This document shows, in pieces, positions 49,768 to 59,299 of a stretch of DNA of 64,000 nucleotides. A program made the translations under genes and the position numbers. The DNA lies in contig CALQQB010000005.1 in assembly GCA_943332615.1 (NCBI GenBank), positions 1-64,000 on the forward strand, given 5' to 3'. Each line of letters opens with the position of its first letter. Within the stretch, counting starts at the first letter, position 1. The DNA is from Phenylobacterium deserti. Its GTDB lineage: Bacteria; Pseudomonadota; Alphaproteobacteria; Caulobacterales; Caulobacteraceae. The notes beneath the pieces are model-generated. The model was given only the letters and a program-made list of their open reading frames with translations. It was not told the DNA's origin and did no database searches.

Positions 49768-50150
49768 CCCGCGACCGCCGCCATATCCCGCAGACCGGCG
49801 ACGAACTCCGGGCATTCGCGCGCGATCGTGAACACATGCGGCTTGGCGATGATGATCGCCTCCAGGCCCTCCGGCCCGGCGACATAGTCCGCGCGCGCCG
49901 CCAGGCCGAACAGCAAACCTGAAGCATCGAAGATGGCCGGCGCCGCCGCGCCATCGGTCTCGGCGCCGCCGGCCGTGGTGACGATCAGCACCTCGGCGAC
50001 CGTGCCGCCGGCCAGGATCAACCGACCGGGCGCGTAGTTCCGCTTGCGTGCGCGCCCCGCGATCAGCAGTAATTCGGCGTCGTCCATCCGGTCGAAAGGC
50101 GGCGTCGCGCGGAGCGCGAACAGGATGCGGACCGCCTCGACGCCGATCAC
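49764..50150 (-). CDS. cNMP-binding-fold-like protein
   Basis: This 128-residue protein starts at GTG 50150, which overlaps the upstream TGA (GTGA). It resembles a single cyclic-nucleotide-binding fold: FDRMDDAELLLIAGRARKR, NYAPGRLILAGG and a central VLIVTTAGGA strand. The phosphate-binding cassette with its conserved Arg is not evident, so nucleotide binding is doubtful. It is coupled to sensors on both sides and may be an accessory subunit of this signalling set. Confidence 0.65.
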   Translation of the reverse strand: MIGVEAVRILFALRATPPFDRMDDAELLLIAGRARKRNYAPGRLILAGGTVAEVLIVTTAGGAETDGAAAPAIFDASGLLFGLAARADYVAGPEGLEAIIIAKPHVFTIARECPEFVAGLRDMAAVAG

Positions 50151-51433
50151 GCCCGGGCCTCCCACGCCAGCGGGACATCCCCATCGGGCCGGACGACGGC
50201 CAGGGTCTCACCACGGGCCAGCGCCCGTTGCTCGCCGGCTCGAAGACTGACCTGGCCGCGATCGATGCGCAGCGTGACTGGAGTCCCGACCAGATGCGAG
50301 ACCATGGCGACCTCGCGATCGATCCGCAGCAGGGCCGCATCTTCTGCGTCGGCCAGGATCGCCCAGTCGGCGGCCAGCGCCGGCATTTCGGCGATCCGCG
50401 AGCCCAGCACCCGCATGGCGCGCCGCCGCAGCCGCGCCGCAGCCGCGTCTCCCGCGAGGTCGATCCAGACGCCCAGGCTCTGGTCGGTGTCCACGAGCGT
50501 CACCACCCCCGGCTCGTCGGCCAGAACCGCCTCTAGCACCGCAAGGTTGCGGCTGTGGTCCTGGAAGGCGCTCTCGGCGCGGGCCGCGCGCATCGCGGCG
50601 ATCAGCTGGGCGGCGAAGTCGCCGAGAGCGGCGCGCAAGGCCGTTACCTCGCGCGGCGCCCGCATGGCCTGTGGCGGGGCGCGATCACCGGCGGCGATCC
50701 GCAGGGCATCGGCCTTCAGCCCCTCGATCGGTTGGGTGACAAAGCGCAGAATCATCAGGGTCGCCAGCGCGCAGGCCAGCAGTGACGCCACCCCGATCAG
50801 GGCGCTTGCGAACAAGGCGTTCTGGGTCGCCACCTGGATCACCGAGATGTTCACGTCCGCGCCCATGGTCGCGGCGATCCGTCCACTGGCCGAGCGAATC
50901 GGCGCGGCGGCGGTCTTCAGTAGGCCCCACTGCTCCTGGTACTGGACCGGCGAGACATAGATCGTGCCGTGGCCCGTCGTGGCGCGGAGGCCCGACAGGG
51001 TATCGGCCGGCAGTTCGTCTTCGGAACCGATGGTCGAGTGCTCGTCGCCCACGGTGGAATCCAGAACATAGATCACCCCCTTGGTCCCACCGAGCACCTG
51101 CGAATAGAGATAGGTCAGGCCCAGGTCCCGGCGGATAGCCCGCATCGGGATCACGTTGCGAGCATAGCGCGGGTCTTGCTCGACCAGGTCGGCGGCGGCC
51201 CCGGCGCGGGCGGTCCCGGCGCGAGCAGCCTTGATCAACCAGTCGTGGTCGGCCGGGTCCACCAGGGCGCCGGCCAGCGCACTGGTGGTGATCAGCTTGC
51301 GCGAGAACCCGTCGATGATGGTGTCGTGCAGGCGCGAGTAGACCAGCCCGCCCAGGGCCACCGCGACGATGACGATCGCCGGGGTGAAGGTGCGCCAGAC
51401 CAGAGCCTGGATACGGACGCCGTCAGGCCGCAT
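50147..51433 (-). CDS. HAMP-domain membrane sensor protein
   Basis: This 428-residue protein has a first transmembrane helix at about 15-35 (PAIVIVAVALGGLVYS), a large periplasmic domain with LTYLYSQVLGGTKGVIYVLD and IGSEDELPADTL (cache-like), and a second helix near 210-230 (FASALIGVASLLACALATLM). A HAMP segment follows with RFVTQPIEGLKADALRIAAG. The C-terminal 150 residues match no family I know and lack kinase or phosphatase motifs. The start overlaps the HEAT-transporter gene by eleven bases. Confidence 0.75.
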   Translation of the reverse strand: MRPDGVRIQALVWRTFTPAIVIVAVALGGLVYSRLHDTIIDGFSRKLITTSALAGALVDPADHDWLIKAARAGTARAGAAADLVEQDPRYARNVIPMRAIRRDLGLTYLYSQVLGGTKGVIYVLDSTVGDEHSTIGSEDELPADTLSGLRATTGHGTIYVSPVQYQEQWGLLKTAAAPIRSASGRIAATMGADVNISVIQVATQNALFASALIGVASLLACALATLMILRFVTQPIEGLKADALRIAAGDRAPPQAMRAPREVTALRAALGDFAAQLIAAMRAARAESAFQDHSRNLAVLEAVLADEPGVVTLVDTDQSLGVWIDLAGDAAAARLRRRAMRVLGSRIAEMPALAADWAILADAEDAALLRIDREVAMVSHLVGTPVTLRIDRGQVSLRAGEQRALARGETLAVVRPDGDVPLAWEARA

Positions 51434-54008
51434 AGGACCTCTCGTCTCGCGTCTTCAACAGGACGAGCGCCAGGTCCGGGTAGCGGGCGGCCGCATCATC
51501 GACCTCAGCCTTGGGCAGCCACAGGCTCACACCATGCAGCACGATCTCGATCGGCTGCCGGCCGGTTGGCGCCCCGGTTGCGCGTTCGGCCAGCAAGGTC
51601 AGAGCCTCGAGGCTGGCGCCGGCAAAGTCGGGCGCGCAGCGAAGGGCGTCCACGATATCGACCACCGTCGGCCGGGCGTCCCCGCCCAGGTCCAGCAGCG
51701 TGGCTAGGCTGTCACGGAAGATTGGCGCCAGGCCAGGCTTCAACGCCCCCCGCAGCCGCCGCGCCAGATCTCCGGCCGGAACCTCGTCGCGAAGCGCCTG
51801 CGCCGCGGCGCAGGCTTCCAGACCGGTCCCCTGGTCCACCGCGTCCTGCAGTAGCGCCACGAGATCGCCGCCGGCCGCGCCGCCCTTGCTGGCGCGGCGG
51901 CTGATCAGCGGCTCGAGCTTGCGGTAGGTGACATTATCGAGCCCGCTGGCGATGGACTCGATGGCGTTGGCCCGCACCTTCGGGTTGGCGGAGTGCAGGG
52001 AGACGATCAGCAGGTCGAAGTCAGGCGCCAGCCCGGCCAGCGCCAGCAGTTCCAGTGTGAAGTCCACGGAGCCCGAGATCCGCTCCCGACCGGCCTGAGC
52101 CAGCAGCGCGATGGCCGGCGAACGATTTGATTCGGCAGCGAACCGTTCCGCGACCGCCAGCCTGGGTCCGGTCTCATCGAGCTCTTCGCGGACAAGGCGC
52201 GTCAGTTGCGACATGAACTGGGCATGGGATAGGTCGCTGAGCGCCCGGGCGGCGACGGCGCGGGCGCGATAGGGGGCCTGGTGGTTGCTCAGCACCTGCA
52301 TCAGCCGCGGAATCGCAGCCTCGCCCAGGCCGACCAGCAAGGCCTCTGCGGCGCGCCGCTCGCGGGGGCTGAGGCGCGCAGCGGCGGTAAGGATCTGGGG
52401 CGTCGCCTCGACGTCGCCGATGGCGGCCAGAAGTCCCAGGATGGTCAGCCGGCTCGCGCGATCCATGTCCGGCAGGATGGCGATCAGCGGCGCGACCAGG
52501 CCGATATCGCCAGGGCCGGCGACGCTGGCCAGGGCTTGAAGGGCGTACTTCCGGACCAAAAGCGATGGATCGGCCAGTCGGGCCGCGAAGGCGTCGGTCG
52601 CGGAGGAGGGCTCGGCGACGATATTCTGGTGGGCGGCGACCTGCGCGGCGGGCCGGTGCAGCAGGGCGCGGGCTGCGGCGGCCGCGCCGGAATCGGATTC
52701 GGCCGTCTTCTCGCGCAGCAGGGCCTCGGCCTCATCGTCAAAACTGGGGGCCAGCGCGCGGCGGTCGCCGAAGTTCAGCCAGCCCCGGCGCATGTTCGCC
52801 TCCATGGCCACCGGATAGACCTGCCGCAAGGCCACCACCACGGCCACCAGAGCCGCGCCCAGCAGCACCCCGATCCCCGCCAGTTCACGCACGTCCACCC
52901 GCTTGGCCAGGATCAGCAGGGCGGCGCCGGCCAGCAGGCTGGCCAAGGGTTCCCCCATGCCCTCGACCAGGGTCCGGAACGGCCGTTTCACCTCGCTGGG
53001 CGTCGCGTTGAACTGCAGATTCTGGTTGTTGTATTCGATCGAGGTCAGCACCCCGTGATAGGCGAAGAAGGCCGCCAGGGCCGCGCCCACGCCCCCCGCC
53101 AGGAAAAAGTACGCGAAGGCCGCGAAATAGGTGACCGGCAGGATCAAGGCGACGTTACGCACTCCGATGCGCGTCACCAGCCGGTTGAACACGAACAGGC
53201 AGACCACCAGATTGAAGACGCTGGACGCCGCGTAGAGCCGCCCGAACAGCGCCGCCAGCTCAGCCTCGCTGCGCCCTGCCTGCAGGACCTGCGAGTACTG
53301 GAATTCCGCGAGGTTGGTCATCAGCAGGGTTACGAACAACGACAGCGCCAGCAGCGTCGCATAGCGCGAGGTGCGGAAGACGCCGACCACCAGCTTCAGC
53401 TGCTCGATCACGCCCACCTCGCCGGTGTCGAGATCGGTGTCGCTGTCGGCGATACGCCGCCAGCGCCGCTGCAGCCGCCGCGCGACCGGCAGGGTCAGCA
53501 GCGCCACGCCCGCCCATCCCAGCAGGAAGGCCGGCATCGGGAGCACGGTGGCGAAGCTGGAAACGATCAGCGCCCCGATCGCCGTGCCCAGGGCGCAGAA
53601 GGCGGCGAACAGCGGGAACAGCCGCTTGGCGTCCTGGATATCGAAATAGGCGTCCGTGAACGTCCAGAACAGCGAGTAGAGCCCGATGTACCACATCGCC
53701 AGGTACAGCTTCAGGGCGTAGTAGCCGTAGGTCGTCCAGGCGGGCGGCAGGTGCGCCGACAGCAGCGCCCAGCCTCCGACCCCGCCGACCGCCAGCATCA
53801 CCAGCGTCACGTCCACAACCCGGCCCGGCGAGAAGCGCACCTGCAGGTAGGAAAAGAGCGCGGTGTAGACGATCATCACCAGCGGGGTGAGCACGAAGAT
53901 CACCGGCAGCTTGTCCGGGCCCACATGGCTCAGAAACGCCGCGTCCCCGGCCGCGAAGCCGATTCCGAGGCCGGTCTGCAGCAGCAGGCCGAACAGGCCA
54001 AAAGCCAT
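51423..54008 (-). CDS. Nucleotide-transporter-like membrane protein with HEAT repeats
   Basis: This 861-residue protein has about twelve membrane helices in residues 1-400, related to the ATP:ADP-antiporter (Tlc/Npt) and MFS type: GYYALKLYLAMWYIGLYSLF, FWTFTDAYFDIQDAKRLFPL, SIEYNNQNLQFNATPSEVKR. The C-terminal half (about 440-850) is a series of HEAT-like helical repeats (SLLVRKYALQALASVAG, RASRLTILGLLAAIGD). Codons upstream of ATG 54008 also match the family (INRLFKVEAHEWPKL), so the true start may be a rare codon near 54050. It probably links membrane transport or sensing to the neighbouring signalling proteins. Confidence 0.75.
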   Translation of the reverse strand: MAFGLFGLLLQTGLGIGFAAGDAAFLSHVGPDKLPVIFVLTPLVMIVYTALFSYLQVRFSPGRVVDVTLVMLAVGGVGGWALLSAHLPPAWTTYGYYALKLYLAMWYIGLYSLFWTFTDAYFDIQDAKRLFPLFAAFCALGTAIGALIVSSFATVLPMPAFLLGWAGVALLTLPVARRLQRRWRRIADSDTDLDTGEVGVIEQLKLVVGVFRTSRYATLLALSLFVTLLMTNLAEFQYSQVLQAGRSEAELAALFGRLYAASSVFNLVVCLFVFNRLVTRIGVRNVALILPVTYFAAFAYFFLAGGVGAALAAFFAYHGVLTSIEYNNQNLQFNATPSEVKRPFRTLVEGMGEPLASLLAGAALLILAKRVDVRELAGIGVLLGAALVAVVVALRQVYPVAMEANMRRGWLNFGDRRALAPSFDDEAEALLREKTAESDSGAAAAARALLHRPAAQVAAHQNIVAEPSSATDAFAARLADPSLLVRKYALQALASVAGPGDIGLVAPLIAILPDMDRASRLTILGLLAAIGDVEATPQILTAAARLSPRERRAAEALLVGLGEAAIPRLMQVLSNHQAPYRARAVAARALSDLSHAQFMSQLTRLVREELDETGPRLAVAERFAAESNRSPAIALLAQAGRERISGSVDFTLELLALAGLAPDFDLLIVSLHSANPKVRANAIESIASGLDNVTYRKLEPLISRRASKGGAAGGDLVALLQDAVDQGTGLEACAAAQALRDEVPAGDLARRLRGALKPGLAPIFRDSLATLLDLGGDARPTVVDIVDALRCAPDFAGASLEALTLLAERATGAPTGRQPIEIVLHGVSLWLPKAEVDDAAARYPDLALVLLKTRDERSYAA

Positions 54009-54174
54009 GAGCTTGGGCCACTCATGGGCCTCGACCTTGAAGAGACGGTTAATCAGAACGGGTACGATTCCTTTGATGGAGTTATCCCATCATCCTGGCT
54101 TTAACCCGGACAGGGGATATCTCTATAACCTAGCTTTGCAGTCGCGAACGGCGGTCGAGGGGTGTGCGGGCGGA

Positions 54175-55830
54175 ATGGATAGTCTGCCAGCAGAAGGCGC
54201 GGGGCGACGTCGGCGGTTCGGGCTCAAGGTCCAGCTGCTGCTGCTGCTGTTCACACTCAACATCGCGGCCTCCACGGTCTATTCGGTCGTGCTCTTCAAG
54301 ATCGACCGCAGCGAGATCATCAACGGCATCCACGGGCGCCTGCACACCGCGGCCCTCGCGGTCCAGGGCATGGCGCCTGGCGAGTATCACGCGCGCGTCA
54401 CCGGTCCTGCCTCGATCTCGCCCACGGAATACTACGCGCTGCAGGATCGCCTCTCGCACTTCGCTGACGCCGCCGAGTTGGCCTACGTCTACACCTACAT
54501 GCGGTTCGGCGATCAGATCGTCATCGCCTCGACCAGCGCCACCCAGGCGGAGCGGGCCAGCCGCGATCCCACCACCGCCTTCTTCGCCCCCTACGCCACC
54601 CCGCGGAAGCCGCTGAACAAGAGCTTCGACGCGGGAACGATCCAGTTCGACGACGATTACGAGGACACCTACGGCAGCTTCAGCTCGGTCTACCTCCCGG
54701 TCGAGGGCGTCGATGGGCGCCGCTACGTCGTGGGCGTCGATATTAACCTAGCCGTCGTGAACAAGCGCCTGCATTTCGCGCTGCAGACCGCGATCGCGGT
54801 CGGGGTGGTGATGTTCGTACTCGCCATGGCGCTGGGCTGGCTGCTGGTGGACCGGATCGTCGGGCCGCTGATCCGGCTGACCACCTTCACCCGCAACATG
54901 GGCCAGCGGAACTTCCGCCCTGACGAGGTCGAGACCGCCGCCATGCAGCGGATCAGCGACAAACGGCCCGACGAAGTCGGCAGCCTGGCCGAGGCGATGA
55001 CCGCCATGATCGCTCGCCTGCAGCGCTATCTGATCGAGATGCAAGCCGCGACCGCCGCCCGCGAGCGGGTCGAGGGCGAGCTGTCGGCGGCGCGCGACAT
55101 CCAGGCCGGCATGCTGCCCCGCATCTTCCCGCCTTTCCCCGACCGCACCGAGGTGGACATCTTCGCCCTGCTGGAATCGGCCAAACAGGTCGGCGGCGAC
55201 CTCTACGACTATGTGCTGCTCGACCGCGACCGGCTGTTCTTCGTGGTCGGCGACGTGTCGGGCAAGGGCGTGCCGGCAGCGCTGTTCATGGCCATGGCCA
55301 CCACCCTCTTCAAGGCGACCGCGCTCAACACCAAGACCACCGGCGAGATCATGACCCGGGTGAACGCCGAGCTGGCGCGGGACAATGCGGCGATGATGTT
55401 CGTCACCGCCGTCTGCGGCATCCTGGATATGCGCACCGGCGCCGTGCAGTACAGCGACGGCGGCCACGAGCCGCCGTTCCTGCGCCGCGCCAACGGACGG
55501 CTGGAGCGCTTGGCCAAGCAGCCCGGCATCCCGCTCGGCGTCATGGACGATGCGATCTACGAGACCGGCCGCTTCCAGCTGGCGGCTGGCGACGCGCTGA
55601 TCCTGTTCACCGACGGTGTGTCGGAAGCCGCCAACCTCAACGACGACCTCTTCACCGTCGCGCGTATGGAGGCCGCGCTCGCCGCCGCCCAGCCCCTAAC
55701 CGGCGCCCGCGGCCTCGCCGAGGGCCTCGTCGAGGACGTGCGGGTGTTCGTGGGTGAGGCGCCGCAGTCCGACGACATCGCCATCCTGGTGGTGCGGTAT
55801 GAGGGGCCAGCAGCGCGGGCGGCAGCCTAA
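54175..55830 (+). CDS. HAMP-linked SpoIIE-type PP2C phosphatase
   Basis: This 551-residue membrane phosphatase starts at ATG 54175. The first transmembrane helix is at 19-41 and the second at 203-226, around a periplasmic sensor domain with ELAYVYTYMRFGDQIVIAST. A HAMP domain (about 227-285) and a coiled linker follow. The PP2C domain has AARDIQAGMLPRIFP, VGGDLYDYV (340s) and GDVSGKGVPAALFM (359-372) with intact metal acids, and ends with SDDIAILVVRYEG. It should dephosphorylate the STAS antagonist of this cluster. It is divergent from the HEAT-transporter gene. Confidence 0.93.
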   Translation: MDSLPAEGAGRRRRFGLKVQLLLLLFTLNIAASTVYSVVLFKIDRSEIINGIHGRLHTAALAVQGMAPGEYHARVTGPASISPTEYYALQDRLSHFADAAELAYVYTYMRFGDQIVIASTSATQAERASRDPTTAFFAPYATPRKPLNKSFDAGTIQFDDDYEDTYGSFSSVYLPVEGVDGRRYVVGVDINLAVVNKRLHFALQTAIAVGVVMFVLAMALGWLLVDRIVGPLIRLTTFTRNMGQRNFRPDEVETAAMQRISDKRPDEVGSLAEAMTAMIARLQRYLIEMQAATAARERVEGELSAARDIQAGMLPRIFPPFPDRTEVDIFALLESAKQVGGDLYDYVLLDRDRLFFVVGDVSGKGVPAALFMAMATTLFKATALNTKTTGEIMTRVNAELARDNAAMMFVTAVCGILDMRTGAVQYSDGGHEPPFLRRANGRLERLAKQPGIPLGVMDDAIYETGRFQLAAGDALILFTDGVSEAANLNDDLFTVARMEAALAAAQPLTGARGLAEGLVEDVRVFVGEAPQSDDIAILVVRYEGPAARAAA

Positions 55831-56408
55831 CCCCGAGGCTGGCGGATCATAGGATACAGCCCCGGAAACTCGCCCGGCTGCACGAAGCCCATCACCTCGA
55901 AGCCGTAGCGTTCGTACAGCGGCACGTTCTTGGGATTGGAGCTTTCGAGGTAGGCGATCACGCCGTCCTCGTCGCAGCGCCGCAGCGATTCCTTGAGGAT
56001 CGCCGAGCCGTAGCCGCGCCCCTGCTGGGCCGGATCGACGCCGATCATGGCCAGATACCAGTGCGGTTCCTGCGGGTGGTATTGCGCCATGGTCTCGCCC
56101 ACCTCGCCCAGGGTCGGCAGCTTCTCCGCTTCGACGAACTCGCCCAGCACCGCCAGCATCGTGTCTCGGTCGGACGTCACGCCGGGCGGCAACCACAGCG
56201 CCGCCGCCGCGCCGTCGTCTGCCAGCCACGCTGAGCCGTGTTCCAGCGCCGCCCCGCCCATCCCGGTGGCAAAGCGCCGGAACCCCGCGAAGAACGCATC
56301 CGGTCTGGCCAGCATGAACCGCACGCAGGGGTCGGTGCTGAACGCCAGCATCAGGGTGTTGAGCACGGCCTCCGTCTCGGAAACCTCGGCCTTGCGAACA
56401 TCGATCAT
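55827..56408 (-). CDS. GNAT-family N-acetyltransferase
   Basis: This 193-residue protein has the GNAT fold: MIDVRKAEVSETEAVLNTLM, a central ALWLPPGVTSD, then HWYLAMIGVDPAQQGRGYGS (Q-x-x-G-x-G acetyl-CoA loop) and C-terminal AYLESSNPKNVPLYERYGFE. It transfers an acetyl group to an amine. The acceptor is not known. It lies 14 bases after the cyclase-like gene on the same strand. Its 3' end overlaps the SpoIIE gene by four bases. Confidence 0.9.
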   Translation of the reverse strand: MIDVRKAEVSETEAVLNTLMLAFSTDPCVRFMLARPDAFFAGFRRFATGMGGAALEHGSAWLADDGAAAALWLPPGVTSDRDTMLAVLGEFVEAEKLPTLGEVGETMAQYHPQEPHWYLAMIGVDPAQQGRGYGSAILKESLRRCDEDGVIAYLESSNPKNVPLYERYGFEVMGFVQPGEFPGLYPMIRQPRG

Positions 56409-56421
56409 GGGGTTTCCTCTC

Positions 56422-57210
56422 TCAGCCGCCCAACCGAGCCGCCGGCCGGTCGCGGCCGTGCACCCGCTTCAGGTAGTGGCGCATGTCATTGATCGCGCGG
56501 GTGAGGTCTTCCGTCGCCGCGGGCTGAGCGGCGAGCGCGGCGGCGATGAGGGAATCCTGTTCGACCTCCCAGGGCAGGAAGTCGAACGGGGTCTCCGCGT
56601 CGCGCAGCCAGACGATCGGGTAATGCCGGCCGAACATCACGCCCTTCAGCGGTTCCTTGCCCAGCAAGTAGATCGCCGCCTTGTCGGCGTTGGCGCCCGA
56701 CAGCAGCACCTCCAGCACGTCCAGCGACAGCGCCATGATCCCCGGCCGCGAGAACTTGCCGACCCGGAAGCCCAGGTCCAGGTCGGGACCGATGTAGTCC
56801 AGGTAGGCGGCCTGGCCGCTGGACAGCTCCGGCACCTCGACCTCGATGTTCGGACCGTCGAAATCGGCGAGCCAGGCCGTGCCCTTCAGGCGCAGTGGCA
56901 CGTCGGTGAAATGGCGATCCTCATAGAGCCGCATGGTCCGCAGCAGCGCGATCAGGATCGAGGTCACCTCCTCGGGCGTCTTCGGCACGACGGTGAAGAT
57001 CACCTCGTCGCCCATCACCTTCCAGACCTCGATGGACGGGGTCACGGGCTCGTCCAGGAACGCGAACCCGATCTGGCCCGCCACCATCAAGGGGAAGCTG
57101 GTGAAGAAGGTGCGGAAGGTGGACAGCCAGCCGTCGGCCCCCTGCCCGGTGAACCGCGCCTTGAACTCGGTCGAGCCCGCCATATCGACCGACAGGAACA
57201 GGCGAAGCAT
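56422..57210 (-). CDS. Class III nucleotide-cyclase-like protein
   Basis: This 262-residue protein begins MLRLFLSVDMAGSTEFKARF, which has the D-x-x-G-S/F-T metal-binding strand of class III cyclases, followed by KVMGDEVIF with the second aspartate. The rest of the domain contains YIGPDLDLGFRVGKF and RPGIMALSLDVLEV. It is short, has no regulatory domain, and lacks some usual dimer-interface motifs. It might synthesise a cyclic nucleotide or a relative. It sits between fghA and the GNAT gene on the same strand. Confidence 0.72.
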   Translation of the reverse strand: MLRLFLSVDMAGSTEFKARFTGQGADGWLSTFRTFFTSFPLMVAGQIGFAFLDEPVTPSIEVWKVMGDEVIFTVVPKTPEEVTSILIALLRTMRLYEDRHFTDVPLRLKGTAWLADFDGPNIEVEVPELSSGQAAYLDYIGPDLDLGFRVGKFSRPGIMALSLDVLEVLLSGANADKAAIYLLGKEPLKGVMFGRHYPIVWLRDAETPFDFLPWEVEQDSLIAAALAAQPAATEDLTRAINDMRHYLKRVHGRDRPAARLGG

Positions 57211-57245
57211 GGGGCCTCCTCGGGCTGGGAAGCTGGACTATGTCA

Positions 57246-57271
57246 GGGGCCGGGCCGAACCGCGAGGCCCC
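57246..57271 (-). terminator. Weak hairpin between fghA and cyclase-like gene
   Basis: GGGGCC at 57246-57251 pairs with GGCCCC at 57266-57271 around a 14-base loop. It lies downstream of fghA (stop 57291) on the minus strand. No T-run follows, so it is only a possible terminator. Confidence 0.3.
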
Positions 57272-57290
57272 AGCTCAGCTTCCCGGATCC

Positions 57291-58136
57291 TTAGCCGCAC
57301 AGCCGTTCGGCATGCCAGCGCAGGTGGTCTTCCATGAAGGTGGCGATGAAGGCGTAGCTGTGGTCGTAGCCGCGCTGGTTTCGGAGCGTCAGCGGCACGC
57401 CGGCGGCGCGGCAGGCGGCCTCCAGCAGCTGCGGCCGCAGCTGGCCCTCCAGGAAGGTGTCGGCCAGACCCTGGTCCACCAGCAGCTCTGCCACCCGCGC
57501 GCCGTCTTCCAGCAGCGCGGTCGCGTCATACCGCCGCCAGGCCGCGTGGTCCGCGCCGAGGTAGCCCGTCAACGCCTTCTCGCCCCACGGGCAATGCATC
57601 GGCGAACAGATCGGCGCGAGGGCTGAAACGCTCTTCCACCGGCCGGGCGTCTTCAGCGCCAGGGTCAGCGCCCCATGGCCGCCCATCGAGTGGCCCATGA
57701 TCCCCTGCCGGCCCATGTCGGCATTGAACGCCTCGGCGATCACCTCCGGCAGTTCGGAGACGATATAGCTCTCCATCCGGTAGTTTGCGGCGAACGGCGC
57801 CTGGGTGGCGTCCACATAGAACCCCGCGCCCAGCCCGAAGTCGTAGGCGCCGTCTGGATCGTCGGGCACGCCGTGGCCGCGTGGGCTGGTGTCGGGGGCC
57901 ACGAAGATCAGCCCAAGCTCCGCGCAGGCCCGCTGGAACTGACCCTTGTCGGTGACATTGGCGTGGGTGCAGCTCAGGCCTGAAAGATACCAGACCACCG
58001 GGCAGGCCTGCCCTATGGCCTGGGGCGGGACATAGACGCTGAACGTCATCTCCGTCCCCGTCTCGCGGCTGTGGTGTCGATAGACGCCCTGGATTCCGCC
58101 GAACGCCTTCGACCGTGAGACCGCCTGGAGGCTCAA
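57291..58136 (-). CDS. fghA: S-formylglutathione hydrolase
   Basis: This 281-residue serine hydrolase converts S-formylglutathione to formate and glutathione. It appears to start at TTG 58136, overlapping the frmA stop (TTGA), giving the usual opening [20 protein letters not shown]. It contains [20 protein letters not shown], the nucleophile motif [34 protein letters not shown] and a C-terminal [16 protein letters not shown]. Length and motifs are those of FghA/EstD. It forms an operon with frmA. Confidence 0.95.
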   Translation of the reverse strand: MSLQAVSRSKAFGGIQGVYRHHSRETGTEMTFSVYVPPQAIGQACPVVWYLSGLSCTHANVTDKGQFQRACAELGLIFVAPDTSPRGHGVPDDPDGAYDFGLGAGFYVDATQAPFAANYRMESYIVSELPEVIAEAFNADMGRQGIMGHSMGGHGALTLALKTPGRWKSVSALAPICSPMHCPWGEKALTGYLGADHAAWRRYDATALLEDGARVAELLVDQGLADTFLEGQLRPQLLEAACRAAGVPLTLRNQRGYDHSYAFIATFMEDHLRWHAERLCG

Positions 58137-59248
58137 TAGAGCACCACCGTGCGAATACTCTCGCCCTTGTGCATGAGGTCGAAGGCCTCGTTGATGCGGT
58201 CCAGCGGCAGCTTGTGGGTAATCATCGGATCGATTTCGATCTTCCCCTCCATGTACCAGTCCACGATCTTGGGCGTGTCGGTGCGCCCGCGCGCGCCACC
58301 GAACGCCGTGCCCTTCCAGACCCGGCCGGTGACCAGTTGGAACGGCCGGGTGGCGATCTCCTTGCCGGCCTCGGCCACGCCGATAACGATGCTCTGGCCC
58401 CAGCCGCGATGGCAAGCCTCCAGCGCCTGGCGCATGACCGTGGTGTTGCCGGTGGCGTCGAAGGTGTAGTCCGCCCCGCCGTCGGTCAGGGTCACCAGGT
58501 GGGCCACCAGATCATCTGAAACGTTCTTCGGGTTCACAAAGTGCGTCATGCCGAACCTGCGGCCCCAGGCCTCGCGGTCGGGGTTGAGATCGACGCCGAT
58601 GATCATACCCGCGCCCACCAGCTTCAGCCCCTGGATCACATTCAGCCCGATGCCGCCCAGGCCGAAGACGATGCAGTTGGCCCCAGCCTCCACCTGCGCC
58701 GTGTTGACCACCGCGCCCACGCCGGTGGTGACGCCACAGCCCACGTAGCAGGCGGTATCGAACGGGGCGTCCTTGCGGATCTTCGCCACCGCGATCTCGG
58801 GCAGGACCGTGAAGTTCGAGAAGGTCGAGCAGCCCATGTAGTGAAACACCGTCTGGCCCTTGTAGGAAAACCGGCTGGTCCCGTCCGGCATCAGGCCCTT
58901 GCCCTGGGTGGCGCGGATCGCGGTGCAGAGGTTGGTCTTGCGGCTGAGACAGCTTTTGCACTGGCGGCATTCTGGCGTGTAGAGCGGGATCACGTGGTCG
59001 CCGACCGCCACCGACGTCACGCCCGGGCCCACTTCGACCACCACGCCAGCGCCCTCGTGGCCCAGGACCGAGGGGAACAGGCCCTCGGAGTCGAGGCCAT
59101 CCAGGGTGTAGGCGTCGGTGTGGCAGATGCCGGTGGCCTTGATCTCGACCAGCACTTCGCCGGCGCGCGGGCCTTCCAGGTCCAGCTCCACGATCTCCAG
59201 CGGCTTCTTGGCCTCGAAAGCCACCGCGGCGCGCGTCTTCATCCCCAA
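58133..59248 (-). CDS. frmA: S-(hydroxymethyl)glutathione dehydrogenase (class III alcohol dehydrogenase)
   Basis: This 371-residue zinc enzyme oxidises the formaldehyde-glutathione adduct. It carries [20 protein letters not shown] (catalytic zinc Cys), [16 protein letters not shown], the structural zinc cysteines [15 protein letters not shown], the NAD-binding [20 protein letters not shown] and the end RTVVLY typical of the class. It is first in the frmA-fghA pair for formaldehyde detoxification. The next step, formate oxidation, may be missing here because a formate dehydrogenase gene upstream is ruined. Confidence 0.96.
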   Translation of the reverse strand: MGMKTRAAVAFEAKKPLEIVELDLEGPRAGEVLVEIKATGICHTDAYTLDGLDSEGLFPSVLGHEGAGVVVEVGPGVTSVAVGDHVIPLYTPECRQCKSCLSRKTNLCTAIRATQGKGLMPDGTSRFSYKGQTVFHYMGCSTFSNFTVLPEIAVAKIRKDAPFDTACYVGCGVTTGVGAVVNTAQVEAGANCIVFGLGGIGLNVIQGLKLVGAGMIIGVDLNPDREAWGRRFGMTHFVNPKNVSDDLVAHLVTLTDGGADYTFDATGNTTVMRQALEACHRGWGQSIVIGVAEAGKEIATRPFQLVTGRVWKGTAFGGARGRTDTPKIVDWYMEGKIEIDPMITHKLPLDRINEAFDLMHKGESIRTVVLY

Positions 59249-59299
59249 CTCCTCGACTCTTCAGGCGCCCACACAGCATATTCGATGTAGCTTCGCATC

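Noticed and set aside
52281-54104. 607-codon plus-strand frame opposite the HEAT transporter
   Set aside because: Gln/Arg-rich antisense translation; the minus strand has membrane helices and HEAT repeats.
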